Below are positions 23,269 to 31,492 of a stretch of 37,051 bases of DNA, piece after piece. The DNA lies in NCBI GenBank assembly GCA_021779735.1, contig JAJYAC010000012.1, positions 1 through 37,051 on the forward strand, in the 5' to 3' direction. Each line of letters opens with the position of its first letter. The first letter of the stretch is position 1. This DNA comes from Actinomycetes bacterium (GTDB lineage: Bacteria > Actinomycetota > Acidimicrobiia > Acidimicrobiales > RAAP-2). The notes beneath the pieces are model-generated. The model made no database searches. It was not told the origin of the DNA and saw only the letters and a list, made by a program, of their open reading frames with translations. Both the position numbers and the translations under genes were made by a program.

Positions 23269-24494
23269 GCGTGCTGGGGCTTGGGTTCCTTGGGCAGGCC
23301 CAGCGCCCGCTCACCGATGATGTTTCGTTGAATTTCGGCGGTGCCGCCCCAGATGGTCTCAGAGCGCGAGAAGAAGAATGACGCCTGGATGTCCGAGACC
23401 GGGTAGTCGGCACGCCCGCGCTGGCGCGGTCCGCCCCCGTCGGCGAGTCCCGAGCCCGTGAGAATCTGGGCGTCCATGCCCATGACGTCCAGGGCCAGCT
23501 CCATCATGTCGCGGTGCATCTCGGACCAGAACATCTTGTTGCACGCGCCCAGGAGGGCGGCGTCGTACGTGCCACGAAGGGCGTCGGTGAGCGAGCGGTA
23601 GCCATTGATCTCCATGATCTTGACCTTCTGCCACGACGTCACGAGCGCGTCGCGCGTGAGCCGATCCGACGTGCGATCGAATCGGCGCGCCTGGTCGAGG
23701 ATCGTCTCCCACTCTTTGAGAAAGCGCCGGTACCCGGTGGTTGAGGACGACCCGCGCTCGAAGCCCAGCGTGGTCATCGCGACCTTCCAGCCGTTGTTCA
23801 CGCCCCCGATGACGTTGTCCTTCGGGCAGCGCGCGTTGGTGAAGAAGACCTCGTTGAACTCCGCCGACCCGTCGACCTGGGTGATCGGGCGCACCTCGAC
23901 GCCCTCTTGGTGCATGGGCACGAGGAGGTAGCTGATTCCCGCGTGGGCCGCCGCGTGGGGATCGGTGCGCGCGAGCAAGAAGACGTAGTCGGCGTGCTGG
24001 GCCTGGGTTGTCCACACCTTCTGGCCGTTGATGATCCACTCGTCGCCGTCGAGTACGGCACTGGTTTTCAGACTCGCGAGGTCGCTACCCGAGTTGGGCT
24101 CGGAGAACCCCTGGCACCAGGTGATCGCCCCCTGGAGGATCCCGGGGATGAACTCGCGCTTTTGCTCCTCGGTGCCCCACTGGAGAATGGTGGGGCCCAC
24201 CAGCGTGTCGCCGAAGAAGTCGGCTCGCATGGGCGCACCGGCCCGTGCGAACTCCTCGTTGAGCACGACCTGCTCGAGCAGGCTGAGGCCCTTGCCGCCG
24301 TAGTCCACCGGCCAACCCGCGCAGATCCACCCGCCGGAGAACAGCGTCTCGCTCCAGGTCTGATTGAATTGCTGGCGCTCGGCGCTGGTCATGGAGAATC
24401 CCGGCTCGAACCAGCCAGCGGGCAGGTTCGCCTCGAGCCAGGCCCGGATTTCGAGGCGGAAGGATTCGGCGTCGTCGGGGTACGTGAGGTCCAT
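23265..24494 (-). CDS. Acyl-CoA dehydrogenase (FadE-type)
   Basis: 409 residues from ATG 24494. The longer open frame to 24722 adds about 76 residues of unlikely composition. The flavin and substrate motifs are WCQGFSEPNSGSDLA (126-140) and the C-terminal IWGGTAEIQRNIIGERALGLP. At the position where medium-chain enzymes carry the catalytic Glu (YEGT), this protein has Gly (WGGT). A Glu at 246, in LGFERG, lies where isovaleryl-type enzymes place the base, so it is the probable catalytic residue. It oxidises acyl-CoA at C2-C3 using FAD. Similar FadE proteins serve steroid and fatty-acid catabolism in actinobacteria. Confidence 0.9.
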   Translation of the reverse strand: MDLTYPDDAESFRLEIRAWLEANLPAGWFEPGFSMTSAERQQFNQTWSETLFSGGWICAGWPVDYGGKGLSLLEQVVLNEEFARAGAPMRADFFGDTLVGPTILQWGTEEQKREFIPGILQGAITWCQGFSEPNSGSDLASLKTSAVLDGDEWIINGQKVWTTQAQHADYVFLLARTDPHAAAHAGISYLLVPMHQEGVEVRPITQVDGSAEFNEVFFTNARCPKDNVIGGVNNGWKVAMTTLGFERGSSSTTGYRRFLKEWETILDQARRFDRTSDRLTRDALVTSWQKVKIMEINGYRSLTDALRGTYDAALLGACNKMFWSEMHRDMMELALDVMGMDAQILTGSGLADGGGPRQRGRADYPVSDIQASFFFSRSETIWGGTAEIQRNIIGERALGLPKEPKPQHA

Positions 24495-24501
24495 GTCACG
24501 A

Positions 24502-24507
24502 AGCGTA
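24502..24507 (-). promoter_or_regulatory. -10 hexamer TACGCT of the acyl-CoA dehydrogenase gene
   Basis: Minus strand: TACGCT, seven nt, ATG 24494. No good Shine-Dalgarno, so this is a leaderless candidate with spacing one nt longer than the others. Confidence 0.4.
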
Positions 24508-24591
24508 GCGAGATTGGCCGCGGGGGTTACTCGCGAGTTGTGCCAGGTCGCGAAGTACGAGAGAATGAGGGACTTCGACCAGAGAGTACCC

Positions 24592-25962
24592 GTGCCTCGA
24601 TCGCTTCGCCAAACCATCGCCGAGACCCGCGCCTCGTGGGAGCGCTCGCGCCAGATCACCGTGCCCGAGCGCGTCACGGCCCGCGCGGCCGCGCCGGGCA
24701 AGAGCCGGGTGGCCTTTCTCATCTACCGAGGCAACCCGCGTTGCGGGGGACAGGGTGTCTACACTCGCCATCTCACCCGCGAGTTGGTCGCCCTGGGACA
24801 CAGCGTGGAGGTCTTTTCGGGTCCCCCGTGGCCCGAGCTCGACGAGGGCGTGGGCTTCACGCCCGTTCGCGGCCTCGACCTCTACCGTGATCCCGACCCC
24901 TTTCGCATCCCGGCGCGTCGCGAGTTCACGAGTCGCGAGGACGTCGCGGAGTTCGCGATCATGCTCGGCGCCGGCTTCGGCGAGCCCTACGCGTTCAGTC
25001 GTCGGGTGCACAAGATCCTCTCGCGACGTCGAGACGACTTTGACATCATCCACGACAACCAGTGCATGGGCCCGGGCATCGAGGCGCTGGTGGCCGACGG
25101 CTGGCCCCTCCTTGAGACCTTGCACCACCCGATCACGGTGGATCGCTCCATCGCCCTCGAGCACACGAGCGGGGTCATCAAACGCGTGACGACGCGGCGC
25201 TGGTTCGGCTTCTTGCGCATGCAGGTGCGCGTGCTGCGCTCGCTGCCGGCGGTTCTCACGGTCTCGCACAACTCCAAGGTCGACATCAACGCCCAGATGG
25301 GCGTGCCGCTCGAGAGGCTCACCGTGGTGCCGGTGGGCGTCGACCAGGACGTCTTTCGGCCCTACGAGGACGTGGTGAAGCGGCCCGGACGTCTCATGGT
25401 CACCTCGAGCAGCGACGTGCCCATGAAGGGTCTCGTCCCGCTGCTGGAGGCAATTGCCAAGCTGCGCATCGAGCGCGACGTTGAGTTGGTGGTCATCGGT
25501 CGACCCCGACCCGGCGGACGCGTGGCGACGACGCTGGAGCGCCTCGGACTCAGCGACATCGTGACGACGATCTCGGGCGTGAGCGACGAGGAGCTCGCGC
25601 GACTCTACGGTGAAGCCGAGGTGGCCATCGTCCCGAGTCTCTACGAGGGATTCTCACTGCCGGCCATCGAGGCGATGGCCTGCGGCGTTCCCGTTGTGGC
25701 GACGACGGGCGGCGCCCTGCCTGAGGTGGTAGGGGTGAGTGGAGAGACGGGCCTGCTCGTGGCGCCGAACGACCCCGAGGCCCTCGTTGAGGCGATCCGT
25801 CGACTGCTCGATGACGCCACGCTGCGCCACGAGCTGGGACGTCGCGGACGAGAGCGGGTCATGGAGCGCTTCACCTGGCAGGTCACCGCGCGCGGCACCG
25901 CGGCGTGTTACGACGCGATCCTCGCCGGCCGACCCCTGCCCGCGGCGATGGCCTTCGACTGA
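24592..25962 (+). CDS. GT4-family glycosyltransferase
   Basis: 456 residues from GTG 24592. ATG 24565 (nine more residues) is also possible; a weak promoter (TTGTGC, 17 nt, GAGAAT ending 24566) favours the later start. The GT-B fold is recognised by AFLIYRGNPRCGGQGVYTRH (acceptor-side Gly loop) and by the C-terminal EX7E element ( PSLYEGFSLPAIEAMACG ) followed by GALPEVV. It transfers a sugar from a nucleotide donor with retention of configuration. It heads a run with a methyltransferase (TGATG overlap) and a toroid-fold protein (GTGA overlap), so all three probably modify one product. Confidence 0.88.
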   Translation: MPRSLRQTIAETRASWERSRQITVPERVTARAAAPGKSRVAFLIYRGNPRCGGQGVYTRHLTRELVALGHSVEVFSGPPWPELDEGVGFTPVRGLDLYRDPDPFRIPARREFTSREDVAEFAIMLGAGFGEPYAFSRRVHKILSRRRDDFDIIHDNQCMGPGIEALVADGWPLLETLHHPITVDRSIALEHTSGVIKRVTTRRWFGFLRMQVRVLRSLPAVLTVSHNSKVDINAQMGVPLERLTVVPVGVDQDVFRPYEDVVKRPGRLMVTSSSDVPMKGLVPLLEAIAKLRIERDVELVVIGRPRPGGRVATTLERLGLSDIVTTISGVSDEELARLYGEAEVAIVPSLYEGFSLPAIEAMACGVPVVATTGGALPEVVGVSGETGLLVAPNDPEALVEAIRRLLDDATLRHELGRRGRERVMERFTWQVTARGTAACYDAILAGRPLPAAMAFD

Positions 25963-26678
25963 TGCTCACGTGCGACTACGGCCGCCTGGGCCTCGCCTCG
26001 GGTGACAGAGTGCTCGACCTGGGTTGTGGCTTCGGTCGCCACGCCTTCGAGGCGGCGCGTCGCGGCGCGCGCGTCGTCGCCCTCGACGCGGGCGCCGAGG
26101 AGGTGAACGGCGTGGTGGCCACTTTCGCGGCCATGGCCGAGGCCGGCGAGCTTGACGCGCGCGAGGTGGCCACGGCCGTCGTCCAGGGTGACGCCCTGGC
26201 GCTGCCCTTCGCCGACGCCACCTTCGATCGCGTGATCTGCTCTGAGGTGCTCGAGCACCTGACGGCCGACGAGGCCGCGATGGCCGAACTCGCGCGGGTG
26301 CTGCGCCCCGGGGGCACGATGGCGATCACCGTGCCACGCTTTGGACCCGAGTTGATCAACTGGGCGCTCTCGGACGAGTACCACAACGTTCCCGGCGGAC
26401 ACGTGCGCATCTACCGGCGGCGCGTGCTCGAGGAGCGCTTGCGCGCGGCGGGTCTGAGAGTGCGCGGGCACCACTACGCCCACGGCCTGCACAGCCCGTA
26501 CTGGTGGCTCAAGTGCTTCGTCGGCACCACGAAGGACGACCATCGCCTCGTCGCGCTCTATCACCGACTGCTGGTCTGGGACATCGTGAAGCGCCCGTGG
26601 CTCACGCGCCGCGCCGAGTCGCTGCTCTCGCCGATCATGGGCAAGTCCCTCGTCGTCTACCTCGACAAGGCCACGTGA
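25962..26678 (+). CDS. Class I SAM-dependent methyltransferase
   Basis: 238 residues from ATG 25962, overlapping the GT4 stop by 1 nt. Motif I is VLDLGCGFGRHAFEAARRG (about 18-36), the acidic end of strand 2 is VALDAG, and post-motifs FDRVICSEVLEHL and LRPGGTMAITVP follow, as in the Methyltransf_11 group. The C-terminal 90 residues (YHNVPGGHVRIY onward, Trp-rich HSPYWWLKCF) form a substrate-specific part. Similar proteins methylate lipids, quinones or sugars; tight coupling to GT4 suggests a glycoconjugate. Confidence 0.88.
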   Translation: MLTCDYGRLGLASGDRVLDLGCGFGRHAFEAARRGARVVALDAGAEEVNGVVATFAAMAEAGELDAREVATAVVQGDALALPFADATFDRVICSEVLEHLTADEAAMAELARVLRPGGTMAITVPRFGPELINWALSDEYHNVPGGHVRIYRRRVLEERLRAAGLRVRGHHYAHGLHSPYWWLKCFVGTTKDDHRLVALYHRLLVWDIVKRPWLTRRAESLLSPIMGKSLVVYLDKAT

Positions 26679-27760
26679 GCACGACCCTGCTCGGCGGCGT
26701 GCCCGACGTGCTGAGCCGCGAGGAGATCGCCGCGACCGCGGCGCACCTGGCGTCGCTGCAGCTGGCCTCGGGGGCGATTCCCTGGTACCCGGGGGGCCAC
26801 TGCGACCCCTGGAACCACGTCGAGGCGGCGATGGCCCTGACGATCACCGGCCACCTCGAAAACGCGCGAGCGGCCTACGCCTGGTTGGCGTCGAGCCAGT
26901 TGTCCAACGGCGCCTGGTTCAACTACTACCGAGAGGGGGCGGTCGTCGACGCGCGCCTCGACACGAACGTGTGCGCGTACCTCGCCACCGGTCTCTACCA
27001 CTACCTGCTGGTGAGCGGCGACGTGGACTTCGCGGCGCGACACTGGACGAGCGTGCGTCGCGCGATGGACTTCGTCCTCACCTGGCAGTTGCCCGACGGC
27101 ACCATTCGCTGGTCCCTCGACGCCGCGGGCCGACCCGAGTCCTACGCCCTCTTGACCGGCTCGTCGTCGATCTACCACTCGCTGCGTTGTGCAATCGCCC
27201 TGGGCGAGCGCTTGGACGAGGACGTGACGGCCTGGCGGGTGCCGGCGGGTCGCCTCGGCCACGCGGTGGCGCGTCACCCGGGCGCCTTCGCGCCGAAGAA
27301 CGAATTCGCGATGGACTGGTACTACCCGGTGTTTTGCGGCGCGCTGCGTGGCGCCCCCGCCGAGGCCCGTCTGGCCGACGCCTGGGAACGTCACGTCATG
27401 GACGACTACGGCGTGCGCTGCGTGTCCACCAGCGACTGGGTCACCGCCGCCGAGACGGCCGAGTGCGTCTTGACCCTCGACGCGGTGGGCCTGACCAGCC
27501 GGGCGCTCGATCTCTTCGCCCTGACCCGGCGCCACCGACGCGACGACGGCGCGTACTGGACGGGCATCGCCTACCCCCAGGGCGCGACGTTTCCCGATCG
27601 CGAGGTCACCTCGTACACGAGCGCCGCGGTGCTCCTCGCCGCCGACGCCCTGACGTCATCGAGTCCGGCCGCGGGCCTCTTTCGCCACGGCGTCCTCGCG
27701 GCGCCGCCTGACGTCGCCGATGACGACTGCGTGTCGCTAGCGACGCCCCAGCACCCGTAG
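26675..27760 (+). CDS. Alpha/alpha-toroid protein (prenyltransferase/terpene-cyclase-like or glycosidase-like fold)
   Basis: 361 residues from GTG 26675, overlapping the methyltransferase stop by 4 nt. The sequence has repeated helical units with small/aromatic motifs, such as GAIPWYPGGHCDPWNH, SNGAWFNYY, DGTIRWSL and DDGAYWTGIAYP, typical of alpha-alpha barrel proteins. Automated annotations would probably call it prenyltransferase-like or six-hairpin glycosidase-like; there is no DxDD cyclase motif and no clear catalytic residue I can name. Asp and Trp clusters line the presumed cavity. Function is unknown; context suggests it handles a glycosylated or lipid intermediate. The end overlaps the next gene by 24 bp. 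Confidence 0.75.
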   Translation: MSTTLLGGVPDVLSREEIAATAAHLASLQLASGAIPWYPGGHCDPWNHVEAAMALTITGHLENARAAYAWLASSQLSNGAWFNYYREGAVVDARLDTNVCAYLATGLYHYLLVSGDVDFAARHWTSVRRAMDFVLTWQLPDGTIRWSLDAAGRPESYALLTGSSSIYHSLRCAIALGERLDEDVTAWRVPAGRLGHAVARHPGAFAPKNEFAMDWYYPVFCGALRGAPAEARLADAWERHVMDDYGVRCVSTSDWVTAAETAECVLTLDAVGLTSRALDLFALTRRHRRDDGAYWTGIAYPQGATFPDREVTSYTSAAVLLAADALTSSSPAAGLFRHGVLAAPPDVADDDCVSLATPQHP

Positions 27761-28354
27761 CGACCCGCACGTCGCCACGTCCACGAAGTCGCCGCTGGCC
27801 AGCGCGGCGCAGTAGATGTCGTAGGGGGGACGTCCCCCCTCGGCGGGATTCTCGAAGACGTCGTGGATGGCCAGCGTGCCGCCGACGACGACTTTGGGCA
27901 CCCAGTTGCGGTAGTCGTCCCAGGCGACGGCCTGGCCGTGGCCCCCGTCGATGAAGAGCAGGTCGAGGGGTTGGGCGAAGTGCGCGGCGACGATCGAGGA
28001 GGGTCCGACGAGGCCGATCACCGTCTCTTCGAGCTGGGCGTCAGCGATGGTGCGCTGCCACGAGGGCAAGGTGTTGAGTCGCCCGTCGACGGGGTCGACG
28101 AGCTCGGGGTCGAAGTGCTCCCAGCCCGCCTGGTTCTCCTCCGAACCGTGGTGGTGATCGAGCGAGTAGAGGACGGCGCCGGTCTCTTGGGCCGCGGCGC
28201 CCAGGTAGAGCGCGGACTTGCCGCACCAGGCGCCGATTTCGAGCCAGGTACCCGCGCCGCGCGCGCAGCCCGCCCCGTAGAGGGCGAGCCCCTCGTCTTC
28301 GGGCATGAAGCCCTTGGTGACGCGCGCGCGCGCGAAGATCTCCTCGCGCCTCAC
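27737..28354 (-). CDS. Class I SAM-dependent methyltransferase (Methyltransf_24-like)
   Basis: 205 residues from GTG 28354. Motif I is TWLEIGAWCGKSALYLG (36-52), followed by YSLDHHHGSEE and the acidic LLFIDGGHGQAVAWDDY, the pattern of Methyltransf_24 enzymes (O-methyltransferase- or cephalosporin-hydroxylase-like). The many His/Asp after motif I may bind a metal. The gene is translationally coupled to the upstream GDT1 gene (GTGA on the minus strand) yet ends antisense to the toroid gene, with 24 bp of overlap. Whether it belongs functionally to the GT4 cluster or to the GDT1 gene is unclear. Confidence 0.85.
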   Translation of the reverse strand: MRREEIFARARVTKGFMPEDEGLALYGAGCARGAGTWLEIGAWCGKSALYLGAAAQETGAVLYSLDHHHGSEENQAGWEHFDPELVDPVDGRLNTLPSWQRTIADAQLEETVIGLVGPSSIVAAHFAQPLDLLFIDGGHGQAVAWDDYRNWVPKVVVGGTLAIHDVFENPAEGGRPPYDIYCAALASGDFVDVATCGSLRVLGRR

Positions 28355-28944
28355 GAGGCGAACGCCTTGACGAGGGTGTAGACGCCCAGCCCCGCGAAGA
28401 TGAGGCCGCCGCCCAGTCGGATCTTGGCGAGGGGGACGACGCGCTGGAGCAGGCGCCCGCCGTAGGCGCCGACGAATGAGATGGTGATGAGGGCGATCGA
28501 CGACGCGAGGAAGACCTCGAGCGGCTGGTGCGTGCGCGCGACGAAGTTGGCCGCCTGGATCTGAGTGAGGTCGCCGAACTCGCCGATGAAGATCACGGTG
28601 AACGCCGTGGAGATCTCGCGCCAGCGCGTGCCGGGGCGCTCGGCGCCGGCCTCCTCCTCGCCCTCTTCTACGACCTCCTTCTCGGACACGAAGAGTAGGT
28701 ACGCGGCCCCGGCGAGAAAGAGCAGGGCGACGACGAACTCCTTGGGCCTCGCGGGCAGCAAGGTGAGCAGACCCCCGGCCGCGACCGCGATGCCCATCTG
28801 GACGACGAACGCGCTCGAGGCACCCATCACGATCGACGACGGTCGGGCCTTGGTTGACATCACGATGGTGGCGATCATCGTCTTGTCGGGCAACTCCAAG
28901 AGGAACATCAATGCGACGATGCTCGCGAAGGTGCCGACGTTCAC
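28351..28944 (-). CDS. GDT1/TMEM165-family (UPF0016) cation transporter
   Basis: 197 residues from GTG 28944, 1 bp after the pepN stop. Two copies of a three-helix unit are separated by a Glu-rich loop (88-103). The family motif E-x-G-D-K-T appears as ELPDKT (17-22) and EFGDLTQ (122-128); the first has Pro for Gly and the second Leu for Lys/Arg. These acidic motifs form the cation site. Bacterial relatives export Mn2+ (or Ca2+) and protect against metal excess. No riboswitch of the yybP-ykoY type is visible upstream, because the gene directly follows pepN. Confidence 0.88.
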   Translation of the reverse strand: MNVGTFASIVALMFLLELPDKTMIATIVMSTKARPSSIVMGASSAFVVQMGIAVAAGGLLTLLPARPKEFVVALLFLAGAAYLLFVSEKEVVEEGEEEAGAERPGTRWREISTAFTVIFIGEFGDLTQIQAANFVARTHQPLEVFLASSIALITISFVGAYGGRLLQRVVPLAKIRLGGGLIFAGLGVYTLVKAFAS

Positions 28945-28945
28945 G

Positions 28946-31453
28946 TCACTCCTCGAATTGCGTGCGCAGCGCGTCGCGGAAGGCGAGGCCCACGTGGAGC
29001 CGCTCGATCTGCTGATCCACCTGGCGCTGCTCGCCGCCCACGGAGTGGCTCGTGTGGAAGGCCGTCACCTCGGCGGCGAAGTCGTCGTCGGCGATGAACG
29101 TGGCGACGCCGGTGGCGACGCGCCCGCGGTAGTTCGGCGGGAAGTCGCTCATGACGTCGTCCCAGCGCGAGACCAGGTAGCGCCAAACGTCGGGCCCCGT
29201 GACGCGGTTGCGCGAGAGCAGTCCGATCTGGATCGCCGCGTCCTGGTTGCGAAACTCGCTGAAGCACTTCTCGGCGGCGTCGAGGGCCAGGGCGACGACG
29301 GGGAAGTCGGCGAGTCCCCACAGGTAGCGCTGCTCCTCTTGGGGGTTGGCGGCGTTGCGGCGGCGCTCGAGGAAGAATGCGTAGTCGCCCGATCGCCCCT
29401 CGTGGGCCACGACGCGCAGGATCGATCGCGCGAGGTCGCCCTCGAGCGGGCCCGCCTCGAAACGTCGGCGCGACTCGGCTCGTACGGCCTCGTCGGCCCC
29501 GAGGGTGCCGAGAGTACCCAGGAGGACTCCGCGCAGCTGACCAGTGCGCTCGTCTTCGCCGGCCAAAGGCTCCCAACCCAGACGCGTGAACTGGGGCTCG
29601 AACAGCTCGCGGACGATGGCGCGAAGGCGCGGGCGCTGCTCGTCGGTCAGGGCCCGGTTGGCGAAGTCCATGGCCGTGGCGATGGTGGTCCACGGCGCCG
29701 GCTCGTTTTGCGCGCCCATGCCGCGCGCGACCGCGAGGAAGTCCGCCCACGTGATCTTGCCCCCGAAGAGCAGCGCCCAGCTGTCGGCGACGAGGGTGGC
29801 CCGTTCGAGTTCGTCGAGTTCCTCGAGGTGGGCGGCCAGGCGTGCCAGGTCGGCGCTCGCGTAGCGCGTGCGATACACCCCCGAGCCTCCGGCGTTCACG
29901 ACAATCGGCGCCGCGTCGCTCACGGGGACCGGGGTCGTCTCGAGGAGGTGGCGAGAGCGGTGCGCGTCGCCCAGGGTGCGCGTGAGTACCGGCACGACCC
30001 AGGTGTCGCCGATCGCGCTCTCACCCGACGCCGGACCGTAGGCGAAGGGCTGCTGAGTGAGAGTTGCGTTGTCGAGGGTAACGAGGGGGTGGCCGCCCTG
30101 GAGGATGAAGCTGTTCATCAGCGCGCGCACCGGCTGGCCCGAGGTCTCCTCGAGCGCGTCCCACAGGTCGGTCGTCACGGTGTTGGCGTAGCTGTGCTTC
30201 GTGAGGTAGTGACGGATGCCGTCGCGAAAGACCTCCTCGCCCAGGTACTGCTCGAGCATGCGCAAGACGGAGCCGCCCTTTTCGTAGGTGAGCACGTCGA
30301 ACATGCCGCGAATGTCGTCGGGCGAGATGACCTCGTACTCGATGGGCCGCGTCGAGTGCAGGCCGTCGATCTGCAGGGCCAGGTCACGATTGATGCCAAA
30401 GTCGACCCACATCTTCCACTGCGGACGGAACGCGTCGGTGCAGAGCACCTCCATGAAGGTGGCGAAGGCCTCGTTGAGCCAGATCCCTTCCCACCACTCC
30501 ATGGTGACGAGATCGCCGAACCACATGTGGGCCATCTCGTGGGCCACGACCTCGGCCACGCGCTGCTTCTCGGCGAGTGAGGCGCTCTGGGCGTCGACGA
30601 GCAGTGCGGTCTCGCGGTACGTGATGCACCCCAAGTTCTCCATCGCGCCAAAGGCGAAGTCGGGTATGGCGATCATGTCGAGTTTGTCGCCGGGGTAGGG
30701 GATGTCGAAGTACTCAGAGAAGAAGGCGAGGGCGAACGCACCGGCCTCCATCGCGAGCGAGGCGAGGTTCCCCTTGCCCACCGGGTAGACCACGCGCAGC
30801 GGCGTCCCCAGGACGTCAACCGCCTCGGTCTCCTCGAAGGGCCCGATGACGAAGGCCACGAGGTAGCTCGACATCTTCATCGTCGGCGCGTAGCTCACGG
30901 TCTTGTGGCCGTTGCCCAGGTCGACGTTGGCGACTTCGGCGGTGTTCGAGTACGTCGCGAGGTGACTCGCGACGGTGAGGTTGACCTGGAACGTCGCCTT
31001 GAAGGAGGGCTCGTCGAAACAGGGGAACGCCTGGCGGGCGTCGGAGTGCTCGAACTGCGTGGTGGCGATCGTGTGGGTGACCCCCGACGCGTCGGTGAAG
31101 GTGGAACGGTAAAAGCCCGTCAGCTGGTCATTGAGTACGCCGGTGAAGGCGATCTCAAGGGTGGCCGGCCCCGCGGGAACGAGCGCGTCGAACGTGAATG
31201 TCGCGGTCTGGTACGTCTCGTCCTGGCGCGCGTCGCCTGAGCGCACCGTCGCGCCCGCGCCGGTGAGCGTGGCCGCGCCGAGTGCGAGATCCTTCGCGTG
31301 CAGGGTCACCTCGCGCACCGCCTCGGTGACGTCAACGTCGATCTCGACGCGTCCGGCGAAGGTGGCGGCGTCAATATCCGGGGTGAGAAAGATTCGATAG
31401 GCCCGCGGCACCACGGTTCGGGCGAGACGATAGGGGTTGTTCGAGGTGTTCAT
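28946..31453 (-). CDS. pepN: Aminopeptidase N (M1 family)
   Basis: 835 residues from ATG 31453, with AAGGTGG at SD distance; a start at 31474 is weaker. The exopeptidase motif GAMEN is at 269-273 and the zinc site HEMAH at 305-309 with third ligand Glu328 (WLNEAF). The N-terminal beta-domain and the C-terminal ERAP1-like helical domain are both present, so the gene is full length. No signal peptide: cytoplasmic. It removes N-terminal amino acids from peptides. It is probably co-transcribed with the GDT1 and methyltransferase genes below (1-bp gap and 4-nt overlap). Confidence 0.95.
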   Translation of the reverse strand: MNTSNNPYRLARTVVPRAYRIFLTPDIDAATFAGRVEIDVDVTEAVREVTLHAKDLALGAATLTGAGATVRSGDARQDETYQTATFTFDALVPAGPATLEIAFTGVLNDQLTGFYRSTFTDASGVTHTIATTQFEHSDARQAFPCFDEPSFKATFQVNLTVASHLATYSNTAEVANVDLGNGHKTVSYAPTMKMSSYLVAFVIGPFEETEAVDVLGTPLRVVYPVGKGNLASLAMEAGAFALAFFSEYFDIPYPGDKLDMIAIPDFAFGAMENLGCITYRETALLVDAQSASLAEKQRVAEVVAHEMAHMWFGDLVTMEWWEGIWLNEAFATFMEVLCTDAFRPQWKMWVDFGINRDLALQIDGLHSTRPIEYEVISPDDIRGMFDVLTYEKGGSVLRMLEQYLGEEVFRDGIRHYLTKHSYANTVTTDLWDALEETSGQPVRALMNSFILQGGHPLVTLDNATLTQQPFAYGPASGESAIGDTWVVPVLTRTLGDAHRSRHLLETTPVPVSDAAPIVVNAGGSGVYRTRYASADLARLAAHLEELDELERATLVADSWALLFGGKITWADFLAVARGMGAQNEPAPWTTIATAMDFANRALTDEQRPRLRAIVRELFEPQFTRLGWEPLAGEDERTGQLRGVLLGTLGTLGADEAVRAESRRRFEAGPLEGDLARSILRVVAHEGRSGDYAFFLERRRNAANPQEEQRYLWGLADFPVVALALDAAEKCFSEFRNQDAAIQIGLLSRNRVTGPDVWRYLVSRWDDVMSDFPPNYRGRVATGVATFIADDDFAAEVTAFHTSHSVGGEQRQVDQQIERLHVGLAFRDALRTQFEE

Positions 31454-31480
31454 AAGTCGCCACCTTAGGCTCAAATCTTC

Positions 31481-31486
31481 TACGCT
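31481..31486 (+). promoter_or_regulatory. -10 hexamer TACGCT of a leaderless kinase transcript
   Basis: TACGCT, six nt (CGCTAA), GTG 31493, without a Shine-Dalgarno. It lies in the 39-bp gap between divergent pepN and the kinase gene. Confidence 0.55.
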
Positions 31487-31492
31487 CGCTAA

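Noticed and set aside
24495..24722. Longer acyl-CoA dehydrogenase N-terminus
   Set aside because: The added 76 residues do not resemble the family and would overlap the divergent glycosyltransferase start; ATG 24494 gives the normal N-terminus.
28321..28335. CG dinucleotide run as a repeat or Z-DNA element
   Set aside because: It encodes Ala/Arg codons of the methyltransferase start and is too short to claim a function.
28565..30580. 671-residue open frame on the plus strand across pepN
   Set aside because: Antisense to aminopeptidase N with intact GAMEN and HEMAH motifs; no recognisable domain in the plus frame.
31436..31460. PHO-box-like GTTCGAGGT-GTTCATAAG before pepN/kinase
   Set aside because: The two units are 9 nt apart, not 11, and lie in the pepN start codons; no third unit.
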